Positions 11,454 to 22,630 are shown, numbered from the stretch's first letter. The stretch: DNA of 64,000 nucleotides from Pollenia angustigena (GCA_930367215.1 OV884060.1:176091253-176155252), one strand, 5' to 3'. Notes: generated by a model from the letters alone, not told the origin. Translations and numbers: made by a program.

Positions 11454-11600
11454 CGGATATTGTTAGATCAACTCAGAAATGTATTCAGAGTCGATCGATT
11501 TACTAAAAGATAGGGTAGATTCTAGCACCTTTCAAATGAATCATTATGAATCGCTTATAAATCTTGTAACAAAGAAAGTCTTAAAAATGTGTGTAACACC

Positions 11601-12491
11601 CAGCGTTACCATATATTTAAAAAAAAAATCTTGTTTTCTCAGAAAAAAAAACTTGTTTTCGCAAGAAAAAACTTTTTTTTTCAAAAGTGCCAAATTTTGA
11701 AAAGAAAATACCAAAATGTATTAGGAATTCATTTTATTTACAGATAAAATAAAAATTAAATATAAATAAGCCATTTCTTTTGATTGCTTAAAGTTCCTAC
11801 AATCACTGTTATTTGTTTCAAAAAGTCTTTTGTTCGTTAAATATCACAAAAAGGTGGTATATCTAAATTGTTTCTAACAATATTTTTGTTTAAATTTATT
11901 TTTGAGGAAATACGCTCTACATTAGCTGCAGATATTGTTGACGTCAAAATTTAATAAACTAATTTTTTTGAATATGGAAAAACTTCGGACTTATCACAAC
12001 GTCTTGTTTTAGATACATCCTCCCAAAAACTCTCAACATTTTGCTCTTTTTGTAAATTATGTTCCGAAAAATTAAAGTGAATATCACTTACATCTACAAC
12101 ATTTGGGAAAATAGCACATAATTGAGCAATAGTTTTTGGTAACCTTTTATTACATTAAAATGTTCTAAAACTTTAACTTGTTTAAGGCTGTCGTTATCAA
12201 AATCGATCCTTTTTAACAATCCATTGCAAAGTTCAACATAAAACGTGAAACAATGAACTCTTAAGTCTGTTTCATCATCTTCAGATAATTTATATGAAGC
12301 TAGTGCTAAAATTACTTCAGCACCTAAACCAATATCTTTGGGATTTTTAAACTTCCAAAACTTGCATACTTAAAACTTGAAAAACTTTATATATTTATAA
12401 AAAACTTGAAAAAACTTTAAATAAATAAAAAACTTTTTGGCATCTCAAAAAACTTGCAAAAAATGGGAAATCTTGACAAATGGCAACGCTG
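11601..12491 (-). mobile_element. hAT transposon, internally deleted
   Basis: Terminal repeats CAGCGTTACCAT (left) and CAGCGTTGCCAT (right, inverted) are flanked by a perfect 8-bp duplication GTAACACC at 11593-11600 and 12492-12499. The 8-bp TSD, CAG-type ends and coding remains identify the hAT superfamily. Only the C-terminal part of the transposase is left. The insertion lies just beyond the family-B repeat. Confidence 0.9.
11815..12350 (-). pseudogene. hAT transposase C-terminal remnant
   Basis: Minus-strand reading across frameshifts gives NPKDIGLGAEVILALASYKL, then DFDNDSLKQVKVLEHF, then 'FPNVVDVSDIHFNFSEHNLQ', and last ISAANVERISSKINLNKN. The last piece resembles the hAT dimerisation segment (pattern 'S.A.VER.FS...K...N'). 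It sits inside an element with hAT ends. Stops and at least two frame changes make it inactive, and no catalytic Asp/Glu region is recognisable. Confidence 0.7.
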
Positions 12492-12499
12492 GTAACACC

Positions 12500-13376
12500 C
12501 AATTTTTATGTGTTATACACATCACCACAAACACACAATGCCCTCTCCACTATTCTTGACTGGTTATTGAAGATACAAACCATTTGTAAAACATAAACCA
12601 GCTGTTGTAAGCCCGCATGACAAGTCTTAACCTAAAAAGTACATTGTTATCGCTACTACTATGAAGATCTCTTGAAGGCACGCTAGCATAAAAGAAGAAT
12701 AAAATAGACTTTGCTTCAAAAGCCTTAATGTCATGTACTTAAACCCATTTTAAAGAGATTTCGAGTGCAGCTCTAAAACAGAAAAAAATAGACCCAGAAA
12801 AGCACAGCGAGTGAGTACTGCTTGTTGAACGAGTACATAAATTGTTATGTATATTGTTATTATGTCATTATTTTCATTTTTGTTATTATTTAAGTTTCTT
12901 TTTTTAATTAAATAATTTTTTGTGGGTCTATTTCCCACATTTAGATACAACATTCATTCACATTTCTTATTTATCTAATTAATTTTCGAACACTTAAAAC
13001 ATTTTTGACAGATTTAATTGTCAAAAAATTGAATTGATTTTTTATTTCATTTCTATTTGATTCATTTAAATTGTGCGTGTTAAATTTCATTCTCAATACT
13101 CGTTTTACAAATGTGATGTGGCCAGTTGGCTTTAGTCAGTTAAATTGACAATCACTCAGTTAAATGTTTTCTGGCAAAAATTTATTTCAATTAATACTGA
13201 GGGGCAAAAATTCATTTCAATAATATTTAAAATAGTTAAAAACGATTTTCAACATTTAAGTTTAAATACAAAATTTAAGTTACAATAAATAAATAAAGTA
13301 TTCTTGTAAAAACCAAAAAAATGTTCATCAAAATTTTTCGTGAGAGTCAAAAAATTAATTAACAAGGTCTGGTTTA
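12500..13376. other. AT-rich stretch, nothing recognised
   Basis: No repeat unit, inverted ends or coding signal I can name. The ORF at 12750-12953 (minus) is low-complexity, Asn- and Ile-rich translation. Confidence 0.45.
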
Positions 13377-13964
13377 AATGTGCTTAATTCCCATTTTATA
13401 CTATGGATCAACTGAAATTTATTGTTGATGGGATAAGCTATTCCAGATCGTCAGGAAACTTCATCTAAAGATTTTAGAAAAACTAAAGATATTAAACAAA
13501 TAAAACTGTAATGTGAATAAAGGTACGGTCACATATGGCAAAAATTTTTCAAAAAATTTCAAATATTTGTTTGCCCTAATCTGACCACAAAATATTTTTG
13601 AGGGGCAAACAGAAAAACAGCTGATTTTGGGCAAACAAAATTATTTGCTAGCAAACAAAAATGCTCCTAATGTGACCATTTCACGTCAAATATTTTCCTT
13701 GTTTTTAGGCAAATAAATATTTGTTCTTACAAAAATTTTGAAAGAACAAACAGCGGCAAATAAAAAGCTTTAAAATAAAAATTATTGAATAAAATTGAAA
13801 AAATTAACAAAATTAAATAAGTTTTTAATGACGAAAAAACTTATTTATGTAAAAATTTTTCCTGTGTTCTCTTTTTAGCAAAAAGTTGCGCGGTAAATAG
13901 GATTCAAGATGTTACAAAATACATTTTTCTTAAGTAAATGGGTAATTTCTATAAGCCTATGTTA

Positions 13965-14735
13965 CGAATTATGAATTGCAAAGATTCCGTATCTATATAA
14001 ATAGATAAATTTGTGAGAGTGTACCAGTTTGGGGTCATTGGACAATCAGAGACCCGCCAAAACAAAATTATATCATGAATTTAAGATTTATATAAAACAT
14101 ATTAGCGCAAAATAATATACCGACATAGACACCTTTATGAGATTTTTTTCGTCTTGAAGTGATTATAGCAAGTGACCTAGAACCAATTCTCGGTCTAACA
14201 AGACGAAATTTTGGCACGACATACAAGCTATTATATAAGGTATATTTATAGCAGGTAGCCGCGAGATTACAACAATTGTACAACAAAACGAACAGCAGGG
14301 CTTTTTATTGTTGTTTTGTGATACGAACTGTCAAACAGCAAAGGGGTTGAAAAGAGACAAAAAGACAAAAGAAAAGACAAAAAACCTTGTTTACTTGTTT
14401 ACTATACAACATTTGACAGTTTGTATCACGAAACAAGCAAATAAAAAATAACCAGCTGGCTTTCCGAGACTACCTGCTATATATACCTTGCTATTATAGA
14501 AATTATTGCCAAAACCGGCATTTATAAGATTATTATGACATTAAAAGCTATTTACAGAAGTGGTATTTGTATAAGAGCTATGGTAAAATATGGATCGATT
14601 ACAATAACATTTGGTAAGGTGATAATAGATTGTCTATGGGAACAAGGACTCTTCTCCAGAAATAAGTTTTTATGGGGGCTATGTGAAATTATTGACCGAT
14701 TCTTTCCACCTCTTATGACAATAAAAACGTAAACA
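13965..14735 (+). repeat. Family-B dispersed repeat, copy 2
   Basis: Shares 'cccgccaaaacaaaatta', 'gtttttatgggggctatg' and 'attattgaccgattct' with copy 1 in the same order. Split by a hairpin element at 14238-14492. Overlapping short ORFs (14068-14286, 14535-14732) lie within the repeat and are not genes. Confidence 0.6.
14238..14492. mobile_element. 255-bp hairpin MITE
   Basis: AAGGTATATTTATAGCAGGTAG at the left mirrors CTACCTGCTATATATACCTT at the right. Further in, GTGATACGAACTGTCAAA mirrors TTTGACAGTTTGTATCAC. The centre is A-rich 'gacaaaaagacaaaag'. Confidence 0.75.
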
Positions 14736-14774
14736 ACATTTCATTACTATCAGCTGCCGTATTCATCAAACAAG

Positions 14775-15050
14775 CCATAAAATTGATTAAAAGTCCCTAA
14801 AATTATAAGGAATGGCAAAAATTTGATAAAAATTGCTTAATTAGCAGAAAATCACGAAAAATTGCAAACTTGGAAGCAAACCCAAAAATGTATCGGTTAA
14901 AAAACAAAATGTCGGAAAAACAAAAAATTTTAAAAATAGCGAAAATGTGCGAAAATATTTAATATATTTGGAATAAGCCTTAAACTTGATTAAAAGTCCC
15001 TAACACTACAAGGAATGGCAAAAATTCTGTAAAAATTGCGAAATCAGTTG
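14775..15050 (+). repeat. Direct repeat pair, ~210 bp apart
   Basis: 'ttgattaaaagtccctaa' followed by 'aaggaatggcaaaaatt' occurs at about 14783 and again at about 14990. The surrounding DNA is A-rich with many 'aaaaattgc' words. Confidence 0.6.
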
Positions 15051-15299
15051 AAATTTTCAAAAATTCGCGATATTCGCAAAATTCTGTTTTTGCTTCAAAT
15101 GTTCTCAAATATAAGAATAAAAGTCAATTTGTTTTACTTTCACTAACCCCTTACTACTCTAATTGAAAACGAATAAAAACATGTGGTGGTGAATTGCAGA
15201 ACACAAAAAATGCTGAATTAATCCACTTTCGAGTGAATTCGGATTCTAGAACACACCCGATTATCTCAAAAATTGCGACATGTACTTTGCGAATAAGAT

Positions 15300-15640
15300 T
15301 AACATGGACAGCTAACCGGACGGATGAACATTGTTATATCGATTAAGAAAAGCATGCTGACGAAAAATAAAAATTTTGGTGGTAAGTTCACTCAAGTTCT
15401 TTTAAGCAGTTTGGCTGAAATTTAGCACTTTTGGTTTAGTAGGAAAAGCGTTTTGGACTAAAATGTGAAACAACCTCCCGAAAAAATCGATATTTCTGTA
15501 ACAAAAACTAACGTAAATTGGTGGCGGAATGCACCTTTTATCGTTAAATTTTGCACAAACTCAATTTATATGCCTAGAAATCATACAACTAAATTTCGTG
15601 AAGATCGGCCTATAATTTACAATAGATCCACTGTCTAAAA
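15300..15640 (+). repeat. Family-T fragment (head region)
   Basis: Diverged match to 5480-5800: 'agcagtttggctgaaattt', 'gtaacaaaaactaacgtaaat' and 'tttcgtgaagatcgg' in the same order. The tandem array and tail are missing. Confidence 0.55.
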
Positions 15641-16159
15641 ACACTTTATTGCTTGCGTAACTAAACCGTAACGAATATTGCTTTAGTTCATAATATAGTT
15701 TAATTTAGTTGTATTAGACTGGAAATTACTTCGCCAAATTGCATTTATCCCTTTATTTGTTATGTAAATCCTTTTTTACTTTTAAAACTGCTGTTCTCGC
15801 TCTTCTTTACCATAAAACCATAAAAGTTTCAATATTTTGCATCAAAATGATAATTTTTAGTTTTAATAAAAAGTAATTTTATTTATTTAATTTATATTTT
15901 TGACAATTTGTTCAAATATTTATTTTTAGGCAAATATTTTTATATGTGAAAAACATGTTTTCCCATTTTTTATTTGAAGCTATTTCATATCTGTTTGAAC
16001 AAACAAAAATGGGCAAATTAATGTGCGTAGTGTGACCAGCAAGTAAAATTTTTATTTTTTTTAACAAATTTTTTAAAAATGCCGGCAAACAAAATTTGAC
16101 AATTGTTTGCCATATGTGACCGTACCTTAAGAATTATAAACACCAGTTTTACTTAAAAC

Positions 16160-16305
16160 AATCACCCTTATTGTGTTTGGCGTATTTAAAATGCGTCTAC
16201 GACAGTTTGGTAATAGATTAAAGGAAAAAAGTTCACGTTCTCTTTAATCTATTACCAAACAGTCGTAGGCGAATTTTAAATACGCCAATCACAATAAGGG
16301 TGATT
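16160..16305. mobile_element. 146-bp hairpin MITE with ~64-bp arms
   Basis: AATCACCCTTATTGTG and TTTGGCGTATTTAAAAT at the left are mirrored at the right, continuing through ACAGTTTGGTAATAGATT. The loop is only about 20 bp. It interrupts the family-A copy between 'gttttactt' and 'atcaaagc'. Confidence 0.85.
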
Positions 16306-16616
16306 ATCAAAGCTTAAACAAAAACAACAACAATAAACAGTGAGTTTATCTTTACTAACAGTTAGGGTATTCACTTAATCGAAGTATTGTTTTAATCGAT
16401 TAATCGCACGAATAATTATTCGATGTAAAAATTTAATCGAATAACAATCGAATAATTTAATATTTTTCGGTTAATCGAATAATTTTAATTTTGTATAGTT
16501 TAAAAGTTTTAAGATAAGACTAAAAATTATATTTTTTAACATGAAAATGTTCTTAAAAAAGTAACAACAATTTAACAAATGGTACGTCATGTAATAAAAG
16601 AGGAAAACTATTAAAG

Positions 16617-16735
16617 GGTGTCCAGGGAGGCTAGCCGGTAGTGAGTTATGCCGGGGTTGCCGGTTCGATTCCCGCCAGAGCCTCTGATCTCCTGCAAAAA
16701 AGCGTAGTTTTGCGGGATTAGCTTAGGAAAAAAAA
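16617..16735 (+). mobile_element. tRNA-derived SINE
   Basis: GTGTCCAGGGAGGCTAGCCGG is followed by GGTTGCCGGTTCGATTCC, an exact Pol III B-box (GGTTCGANTCC), then CGCCAGAGCCTCTG. A 3' part ends in an A-rich tail at about 16735. Related copies are at 32636-32757 (inverted), 10195 and 36832. The body is too diverged and too long to be a functional tRNA gene. Confidence 0.75.
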
Positions 16736-16895
16736 CAAACATGAACATAAACAAATTAAAAATAGCATAAAATTTTAAGCTAATTTTCTAAAATAATCTT
16801 TCTAAAAGAGAATACAGTTTAAATGTTTATGTTTCAAATGATTTCTTTCTTTTGTTTGGATGAAACTTGATTCAGAAAAGATTCTTGAACTTACA

Positions 16896-17006
16896 GCCTG
16901 TTCATGGATTTCGAACGTCATCTTTCGTCAACTTTGTTCGAAGTTTGTTTTTGTTTTTAATGTTATTTTATATGCGAACGATGACGTTCGATATCGTTAA
17001 ACAGGC
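16896..17006. mobile_element. 111-bp MITE
   Basis: Ends GCCTGTT versus AACAGGC, then sub-terminal TTTCGAACGTCATC mirrored by GATGACGTTCGATA. The loop is T-rich. The terminal word is shared with the MITE at 3616. Confidence 0.65.
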
Positions 17007-17084
17007 AGTTATTGTAAAATTCTCTCATGAACAATATCTCTGTTCTTTTTCTTGCATTTTCTTAAAATTATTAAAATTCCATTA

Positions 17085-17203
17085 TACCACTTGAATCTCT
17101 TTTTGATTTTTAAACAATTTTAATACTTTTCTTGTCTTGTTAAAGTCTGGTAGAAGGTTGTTTTCATTCGTCTCTAAAAAATCATCTTCTTCATCTGAAT
17201 CAT
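17085..17203 (-). pseudogene. Possible coding remnant inside hAT
   Basis: A 39-codon minus-strand frame reads DDSDEEDDFLETNENNLLPD, then FNKTRKVLKLFKNQKEIQVV and a TAA stop. Upstream it is cut by the family-C insertion at 17204. The acidic patch followed by a basic tail looks like protein code rather than AT noise. The family is unknown; it may be part of the transposon's own gene. Confidence 0.3.
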
Positions 17204-17626
17204 CCCAATAAAAAATTTTATCATATTGCGAAGCACTAATGGTACATTTAAAAAAATAAGCGCAGAATTATGCGCTACGCAATAAGACATACAGAAATGC
17301 AGTAAAGTAAGCGAAAAAACTCTCAACAACTTTTATAAAAAAAAATAACATTTCAAGTGCTACGGCATTCCCTTACTACGAAGCAGGTTTGTAAGGGAGA
17401 ATACTAAAAAATAACTGTATCAGAACATTCAGTGTGTAAAGCTGATCGTTACATCCAACAATTTTTTTATGTGCTGAATAATGCGCTTCATGTGCCAAAA
17501 ATGTATTGCTTCAAAGTGGGAACTCGCCATATAAAATTCATGTCTTCCGTATGCGCAATGGTAAGCGCAACTCTTATGTTTCTCCCTTACAAACCTGCTT
17601 CGTTGGAAGCTCCATTTTTTACTGGG
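17204..17626 (+). mobile_element. Family-C MITE, copy 1
   Basis: Ends CCCAATAAAAA and inverse of CCCAGTAAAAA. 'ttgcgaagcactaatggtac' follows the left end. Two internal oppositely oriented words, GAAGCAGGTTTGTAAGGGAG and CTCCCTTACAAACCTGCTTC, lie about 200 bp apart. Copy 2 (inverted) is at 23993-24419 and a partial copy at 47680. The overlapping ORFs on both strands here are not genes. Confidence 0.8.
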
Positions 17627-18044
17627 ATAGTGGTGGTAAAAGTCTGTAACAAACATTCTTAAAAATAAATTATTCCCAAACCTTTTAGTTTCAGTCTTTG
17701 TACTATATTATAAAAAATTGTTACTTCAAGGAAATGTTTCTGAGTTAAGAAACAATAAAAGGGTTTTTAAAACTAACTGGCTTATTTTTAACATAAAAGA
17801 AAAAAAACTAATACTGTAAAAAGCTAATTTTCGAATAATCAGCATAAATTATTCGTTAATCGAAAATAAGCAATTTTAAATTATTCGAATAAAATTAATC
17901 GATCAATCGAACAACGGTTAATCGTTTGAATACCCTACTAATAGTCCCGATTTTCTTTAATTTCTTTAATTAGCTCGTATGCAGAGCTGCCGTTTTTGGT
18001 TATTTCTAACCAAAATTGGTTATATTTTTTTTCAATGTGGAGAT

Positions 18045-19869
18045 TAGGGAATGGTAAATGGATTCCAAAATCGATTTTCGATGTTTCGATCGACTTTTTT
18101 TATTTCGGTTTTTGAAATCGATTAATCGAACCTCAAAATCGATTTCAAAATCGTTTAAGATTAATTTGCAAACTTATACCTAATATCACAAAGGGGGATA
18201 CACCAGCATTTTTATGGCAAACTACTAGAGATATTGAACTGAGATTTTTACGGTGGGTAGATTATGACTACTTTTTATATACATATTTCGTGTAAGTGAA
18301 AATGTGTAAATTTTGAAATGGCCTTTAGAGGAACAAGTGCATGTATATTTCACACATTAAAATTGTATTCTTGTATAGTCAGTCAGGCCTGTCACATAAA
18401 TTAATTCCGATTGAAAGTGGAAGTGATTTCGTATCTTGCTTCACATAAAACGAAATCAATTTTGATCGAAATTGATTTCTGTGACAAGTCTGAATGTATG
18501 GATAGTATTTCAAAGGATTATGACAATAGTTACTGATCGGTGCCGATTGTTTATTTGCTAAGTTACTATTAAGTTAGTTTTAGAAAACAAATGTTTGCAT
18601 GTCGTTGATGTCAGAAAGACGCAGAGATATTTCGTTGTAATTTCGTTTTTGATAGGATAAATTACATCCTTTTTGTTTTTTTTTACCCTTCCTATAACTA
18701 GATTTAAATATCGCTCACACACTGGTCTGTTTGAGTATTAGCGTATTTCCACAGGAATGCCATGGATTAATACACCTGTTCTGTTTCTATAATATGTTGA
18801 TGTTCACGAAGCTGACTTTCAGTGTTTGGTTCGGTACGATATGTTTAGGACTGTTTTGTTCACTGTCCATTGATGACTTTAATTTCTGAAGAACAAGAGC
18901 CCTTATTTTAAAGTTAGCAGTATACCAAGGATGCTAATAGATAAATACGTAAATCTACAACGTTACCTTGGAAAACTGCATAAGCATACCTACACACGTA
19001 TCTACGCACAAAAGATAAAGTTTTATTGTGTATGCCCATAATTTATCGATTTAATTAAGATTAAAATTAAAAATTGCCAAAATTTTGATAAAAATAAAAA
19101 AATCGATTTTAAAAGCCCAATAATCGATTTCAGTATAAAATCGCGTGCGTAAATTCGATTGCAAAAAGTCGAATTTTTTTTAAGGAGCGTATGGACGACA
19201 TGTTTTTGTCATCTGACATGTCAAATTTCCCACTGCAAAACACATACATGTCGTGTGTTACCTTTTTAACTTTGCTTCTGTAAAAGTCAGACGCAAAGTC
19301 ATCTGACAAAATTTGAATTAGAGCGTGCTCTATTTTCTTCTGACAAACCATCTGACATCAGAAATCTATGCCGGGATGAAACTAGCAGCGGCGTCAACTA
19401 TTGACGGAATCATTAGCCGGCTGAAGTTAATATTTTACAATACCAAGATTTGTATGCTCATCTCACCATTGAATATAATTTATGTAAATATATACATAAA
19501 AACCGTTTCATTATAAAATTCTAAATTGGTATCTTTAAAATAAAAGACAAAAATGTTAAGATGGCTAAATTATTTTACGGCGCAAATAAATATTTTCGTG
19601 CCGACAGCAAGCTATTTTGAAACCGAGAACTACTCTGGTTTCTGCAATAACAATGCGAAAAAAAACAGAGACAATGTCAGAAGCAAATTACATGTACGTT
19701 TGTGACCGAATATTATAAACCTTATGTAAAACAGCAATTTTGACAGACATGAACAATTACATGTGACTTGAACATTTGACATGTCAGATGACAAATACAT
19801 GTCGTGTACGGGTGCCTTTACGACAAAATCGATTTTCGATTGGAATCGAAATCGATTTACGATTCCCTA
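18045..19869. mobile_element. hAT element nested in hAT
   Basis: Ends TAGGGAATGGTAAATGGATT and inverse of TAGGGAATCGTAAATCGATT. A perfect 8-bp duplication GTGGAGAT lies at 18037-18044 and 19870-19877. ATCGATTTTCGA words crowd both ends. The interior is noncoding and carries a Harbinger-type MITE. Confidence 0.9.
19183..19817. mobile_element. Family-D Harbinger-type MITE, copy 1
   Basis: Inverted ends AGG(A/C)...GACATGT(T/A)TTTGTCATCTGACATGTC are flanked by a 3-bp TTA on both sides (19180-19182, 19818-19820). At 635 bp it is close in sequence to copy 2 at 31544-32166. 'gccgggatgaaactagcagcggcgtc' sits in the interior. The ORFs at 19130-19351 and 19325-19516 span the ends and are artefacts. 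Confidence 0.85.
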
Positions 19870-21429
19870 GTGGAGATGTGAATATTTTTTTCATTTTGGT
19901 TACTTTTTTCTTAAATAATCCTACGAATATGTTTTTCTTGATACAATTATTTACGAGCTCGAATAATTTGTACTGTGTACTACGATTTTGTCATTATTTG
20001 TTACCAATGAACGGAAGTTTTTTATACTCTATCGAAAACAAAAAAATCCTTTTAAAACAGCAACCAAATAATTTTTTTAAGATTTTTGTTAAGAAAATAT
20101 TGCCCTTTGTAATTTTTATGTTAAAAACGCCATATTCTAAAATCGAAAACAATTGAAGTTTAAATCAATGGAGATTTTCAATTATTTTTTTTAAATGAGC
20201 GTAGTTTTTCTTGTTTTTAAGGTTAGTAAAGATAAGTAGTACTTAGAGTAGGAAGTGCATAAAATCATACGGAATCGATTTTAAAAAAATACACAAAAGT
20301 CGTTTTAGTGTTTCTAAAAACTTGAAAATAAGTTTAACGTTCTAAATTTCGGTTATTTCCAGAGGTATATTTAAATACATATTTGAAAATATACATAATA
20401 TTTTCCAATGATACATAAAATATTTATATCAAATAGAACAATTTTGAAACAGTTATTTATAATAAGAGTTATAAATTTGAAATATAATTTACAAAGAAGA
20501 GAAAAAAGTTTTTATAATATTTTAAATATATGTAGGTATGTAAATTAGAAAATATTTACATAAAATTCATTTCGCATATTGCCAATCGTTTAAATTTTCG
20601 CCAAAATAATCGCCATATAGTCAAACGCTTATAGATTTATAACTGGCATTTAAAAAAATATTCAATTTATTAACTTTCAATATACTGAATTTTGTATGGA
20701 AATTTTACGGGCTTAACTCTTGTAAAATAAAAATATTTTGTTTTACGAAAAAAAGTCTCAAATAAATAAAAACTTCTAATAAAGTTTCTCGTTAGTTCTT
20801 AAAATGAAAAAGAATTACATTTCTTGTTTTGTTTTCTTGATTTATAGTTATTATTTTACTATAAAGTGCAAATAACCTTTGTATTACAATGCAACTTAAA
20901 ATAAATTTTAATAATTTTCTCAATTAAAACGAGGCATTTTAAATTTGGTTATATATTTTTACATTTGGTAACTTTTTTCAAAATTTTGGTTGTAAAAACT
21001 GTATTGGTTGTGGCAGCACTGCTCGTATGTCTTAAATTCACATTTTATATAAAATTTTGTACAGAAAGATCAGCTGAAAATAAAGTTTGCTTAATCTTTT
21101 GTTTTAATTTGAATCAAATAAGTTAATTAAAAAAAAAAATATTAGTAAAAGTTCTAAAATAAACCCAGTTAAAAGGTCTTCAGTGTGCGGCGGCATGAAA
21201 TAGCCCCCCCCCCCCCACACGAAATAAGTCCCCAACAAAATTATGAAATAAATCCCCAATGTTTGTGGTCTTATTTCATATGAAATAAACCCCCAATTTT
21301 AAAATGAAATGAAACATCAACGAAATGAAATAACTCTTCAAATCAATATGAAATACATCCCCAATTCCTGAAATGAAATAAGTCCCCAAAAAGTATTCAA
21401 AACATTCAATCAATTCAAAATATAGATTA

Positions 21430-22595
21430 GGCGCTGCGAAATATGACCCCAGGAAATATGGCCCCAAAAAACTAAATGAAAATTGACCCCAAATATGGGG
21501 CTATTTTTCATAATGCAATATGGCCCCATTTTTTTAATGAAAAATTACCCCAAAAAAATGAAAAATAACCCTAAAAATAAAATGAAATATGACCCTAAAT
21601 TTGGGGTTATTTTTCATTATGAAAAATCACCTCAAAATTTATATGTAATGAATTTTAACCCCAAAAAAGAACACAAAGAAAGTGACATTAAACATTTTCG
21701 GTGGAGTTCATATGCCCAAAACTAAAAATCCCAAATTTAGAATCCCGATTTCAAAATCCGGATAATTATACAGTTTTGGTTTTAAAAATCGTACGATTGA
21801 TAGCACGGTTGGGCTTTCGGCCATGCACAAGGATTTTTTTCTCTATGGTATAACGAACACTGGCTTTGCTTACTAAAGCTCTACGTTATAGACGGACTTT
21901 GGCCGGTCGCAAGGATTTTTTTCTCTATGGTATAAGGAACACTGGCTTCGCTAACTAAAGCTTCTCTGTATAGCCGGCCTTCGGCCGGGTGAAAAGATTT
22001 TCTTCTCTTTGGTATAACGAACACTGGCTTCGCTCACTAAAGCTCCACTACATAGCCGGCCTTCGGCCGGGCGCAAGGATTTTCTTTTCTATGGTATAAC
22101 GAACTCTTCTGGAAATAGCTGGCCTTCGGCCGGGCTCAATGATTTTTTTCCTCTATGGTATAACAAACACCGGCTTCGCTAACTAAAGCATCTCTGCATA
22201 ACCGGCAAGGATTTTTCTCTACTTTGGTGTAAGAATTCGGGTTTTTTTTGTTATCCCTAAAAACTTTTACATAGAATTTTATAAAATTTGTGTAAAAATG
22301 TTTGTGGTGATTTTTGATTTCTTTTAACTTGCATATTTTATTAGTAGATGAAAAAAAACCCCAAAGTAAAAATTGTGATTCTATTTGGGGCCATTTTTCA
22401 TTCCTTGATAATGGGGTAATTTTTCATTCCACTTATTAAAATGCAAAAACACCCTAACGAAAAAATGAAATATAACCCCAAAAAAACAAAAAATTGCGCC
22501 AAAATTGCGTGTTGTTGTGTCTCATGTAAAATTTTGGGGCCGTTTTTCATTTTCCTTTTGGGGCCATATTTCCTGGGGTCATTTTGTGCACCGCC
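21430..22595 (+). mobile_element. Comb foldback element, inner (subfamily 2, copy 1)
   Basis: Ends GGCGCTGCGAAATATGACCC and inverse of GGCGGTGCACAAAATGAC are flanked by ATAGATTA and ATAGATTTA. Arms consist of GAAAAATGACCCCAAA words every ~20-25 bp, in both orientations. The core holds the 82-bp satellite. An inverted sister copy lies at 52682-53607. The ORF at 21483-21725 only translates the words. Confidence 0.85.
21795..22235 (+). repeat. 82-bp GC-palindromic satellite, ~5.5 units
   Basis: Each unit has GCCGGCCTTCGGCCGGGC (a palindromic core), then GCAAGGATTTTCTTCTC, GGTATAACGAACACTGGC and TTCGCTAACTAAAGCT. The step measured between full units is 82 bp. Markedly GC-richer than its surroundings. 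The same unit appears in the comb elements at 50958 and 52682 and nowhere else in the window. Confidence 0.85.
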
Positions 22596-22630
22596 ATAGA
22601 TTTATTTGGATGCAGTGTTATATAGTTATA

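Larger units (their letters stand above)
10016..11600 (+). mobile_element. Family-B dispersed repeat, split copy 1
   Basis: Begins near 'ggcggccaagcccgaccattta', continues with 'atggatccggcaaaacaaaact' (about 10110) and 'aatatggaccgatttcaaac', and ends beyond 'gttagatcaactcagaaatg' and 'gtcgatcgatttactaaaag'. Copy 2 lies at 13965-14735. Interrupted by a SINE fragment, family E and a comb-like element. Style resembles family T but the sequence differs. Noncoding. Confidence 0.6.
13521..16127. mobile_element. 2.6-kb PIF/Harbinger-type element
   Basis: Inverted ends AGGTACGGTCACATATGG lie within a 22-bp match, flanked by TAA on both sides (13518-13520, 16128-16130). Alignment with intact family-A copies confirms a 3-bp duplication, as made by PIF/Harbinger transposases. 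GGCAAACAAA-type words recur near both ends. No transposase is recognisable; the interior was filled by family B, a hairpin element and a family-T fragment. Confidence 0.8.
13377..16400 (+). repeat. Family-A dispersed repeat, split copy
   Basis: Left part 13377-13520 has 'tgcttaattccc', 'gatgggataagctattcc' and 'atcgtcaggaaacttcatc'. The right part resumes after the Harbinger element with 'gaattataa' and, after a second insertion, 'atcaaagcttaaacaaaa' and 'aataaacagtgagtttatc'. Joined, this matches copies at 27468 and 47964. The repeat is noncoding. Confidence 0.75.
16363..17937. mobile_element. hAT element with TAGGGTATTCA ends
   Basis: Ends TAGGGTATTCA on both sides are flanked by 8-bp CTAACAGT (16355-16362) and CTAATAGT (17938-17945), one mismatch. 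AATCGATTAATCG words fill the sub-terminal 120 bp on each side. It contains a SINE, a small MITE, a family-C element and a possible coding remnant. Confidence 0.85.
17982..21021. mobile_element. hAT element, outer shell of a nest
   Basis: CAGAGCTGCC (left) and CAGTGCTGCC (inverted, right) are flanked by a perfect 8-bp CTCGTATG at 17974-17981 and 21022-21029. Sub-terminal 'ttggttat' words occur at both ends. Own sequence is about 1.2 kb; the rest is a nested hAT. The AT-rich right half (19878-20940) shows no transposase motif. Confidence 0.9.

Noticed and set aside
16617..16735. tRNA gene
   Set aside because: The B-box is good, but the acceptor and anticodon arms do not pair, an A-rich tail follows, and several related copies exist: a SINE.
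17429..17662. Two fully overlapping ORFs on opposite strands
   Set aside because: They lie inside the family-C MITE and arise from its inverted internal words.
21204..21217. Assembly error at C-runs (also 11424-11452)
   Set aside because: Cannot be judged from sequence alone; both runs sit in repeat ends where expansion is plausible, so kept as features with that caveat.
21189..21620. CRISPR-like array (regular short words with spacers)
   Set aside because: Words are mirrored in the opposite arm, spacers are not unique, and the host is an insect; it is an inverted-repeat arm.
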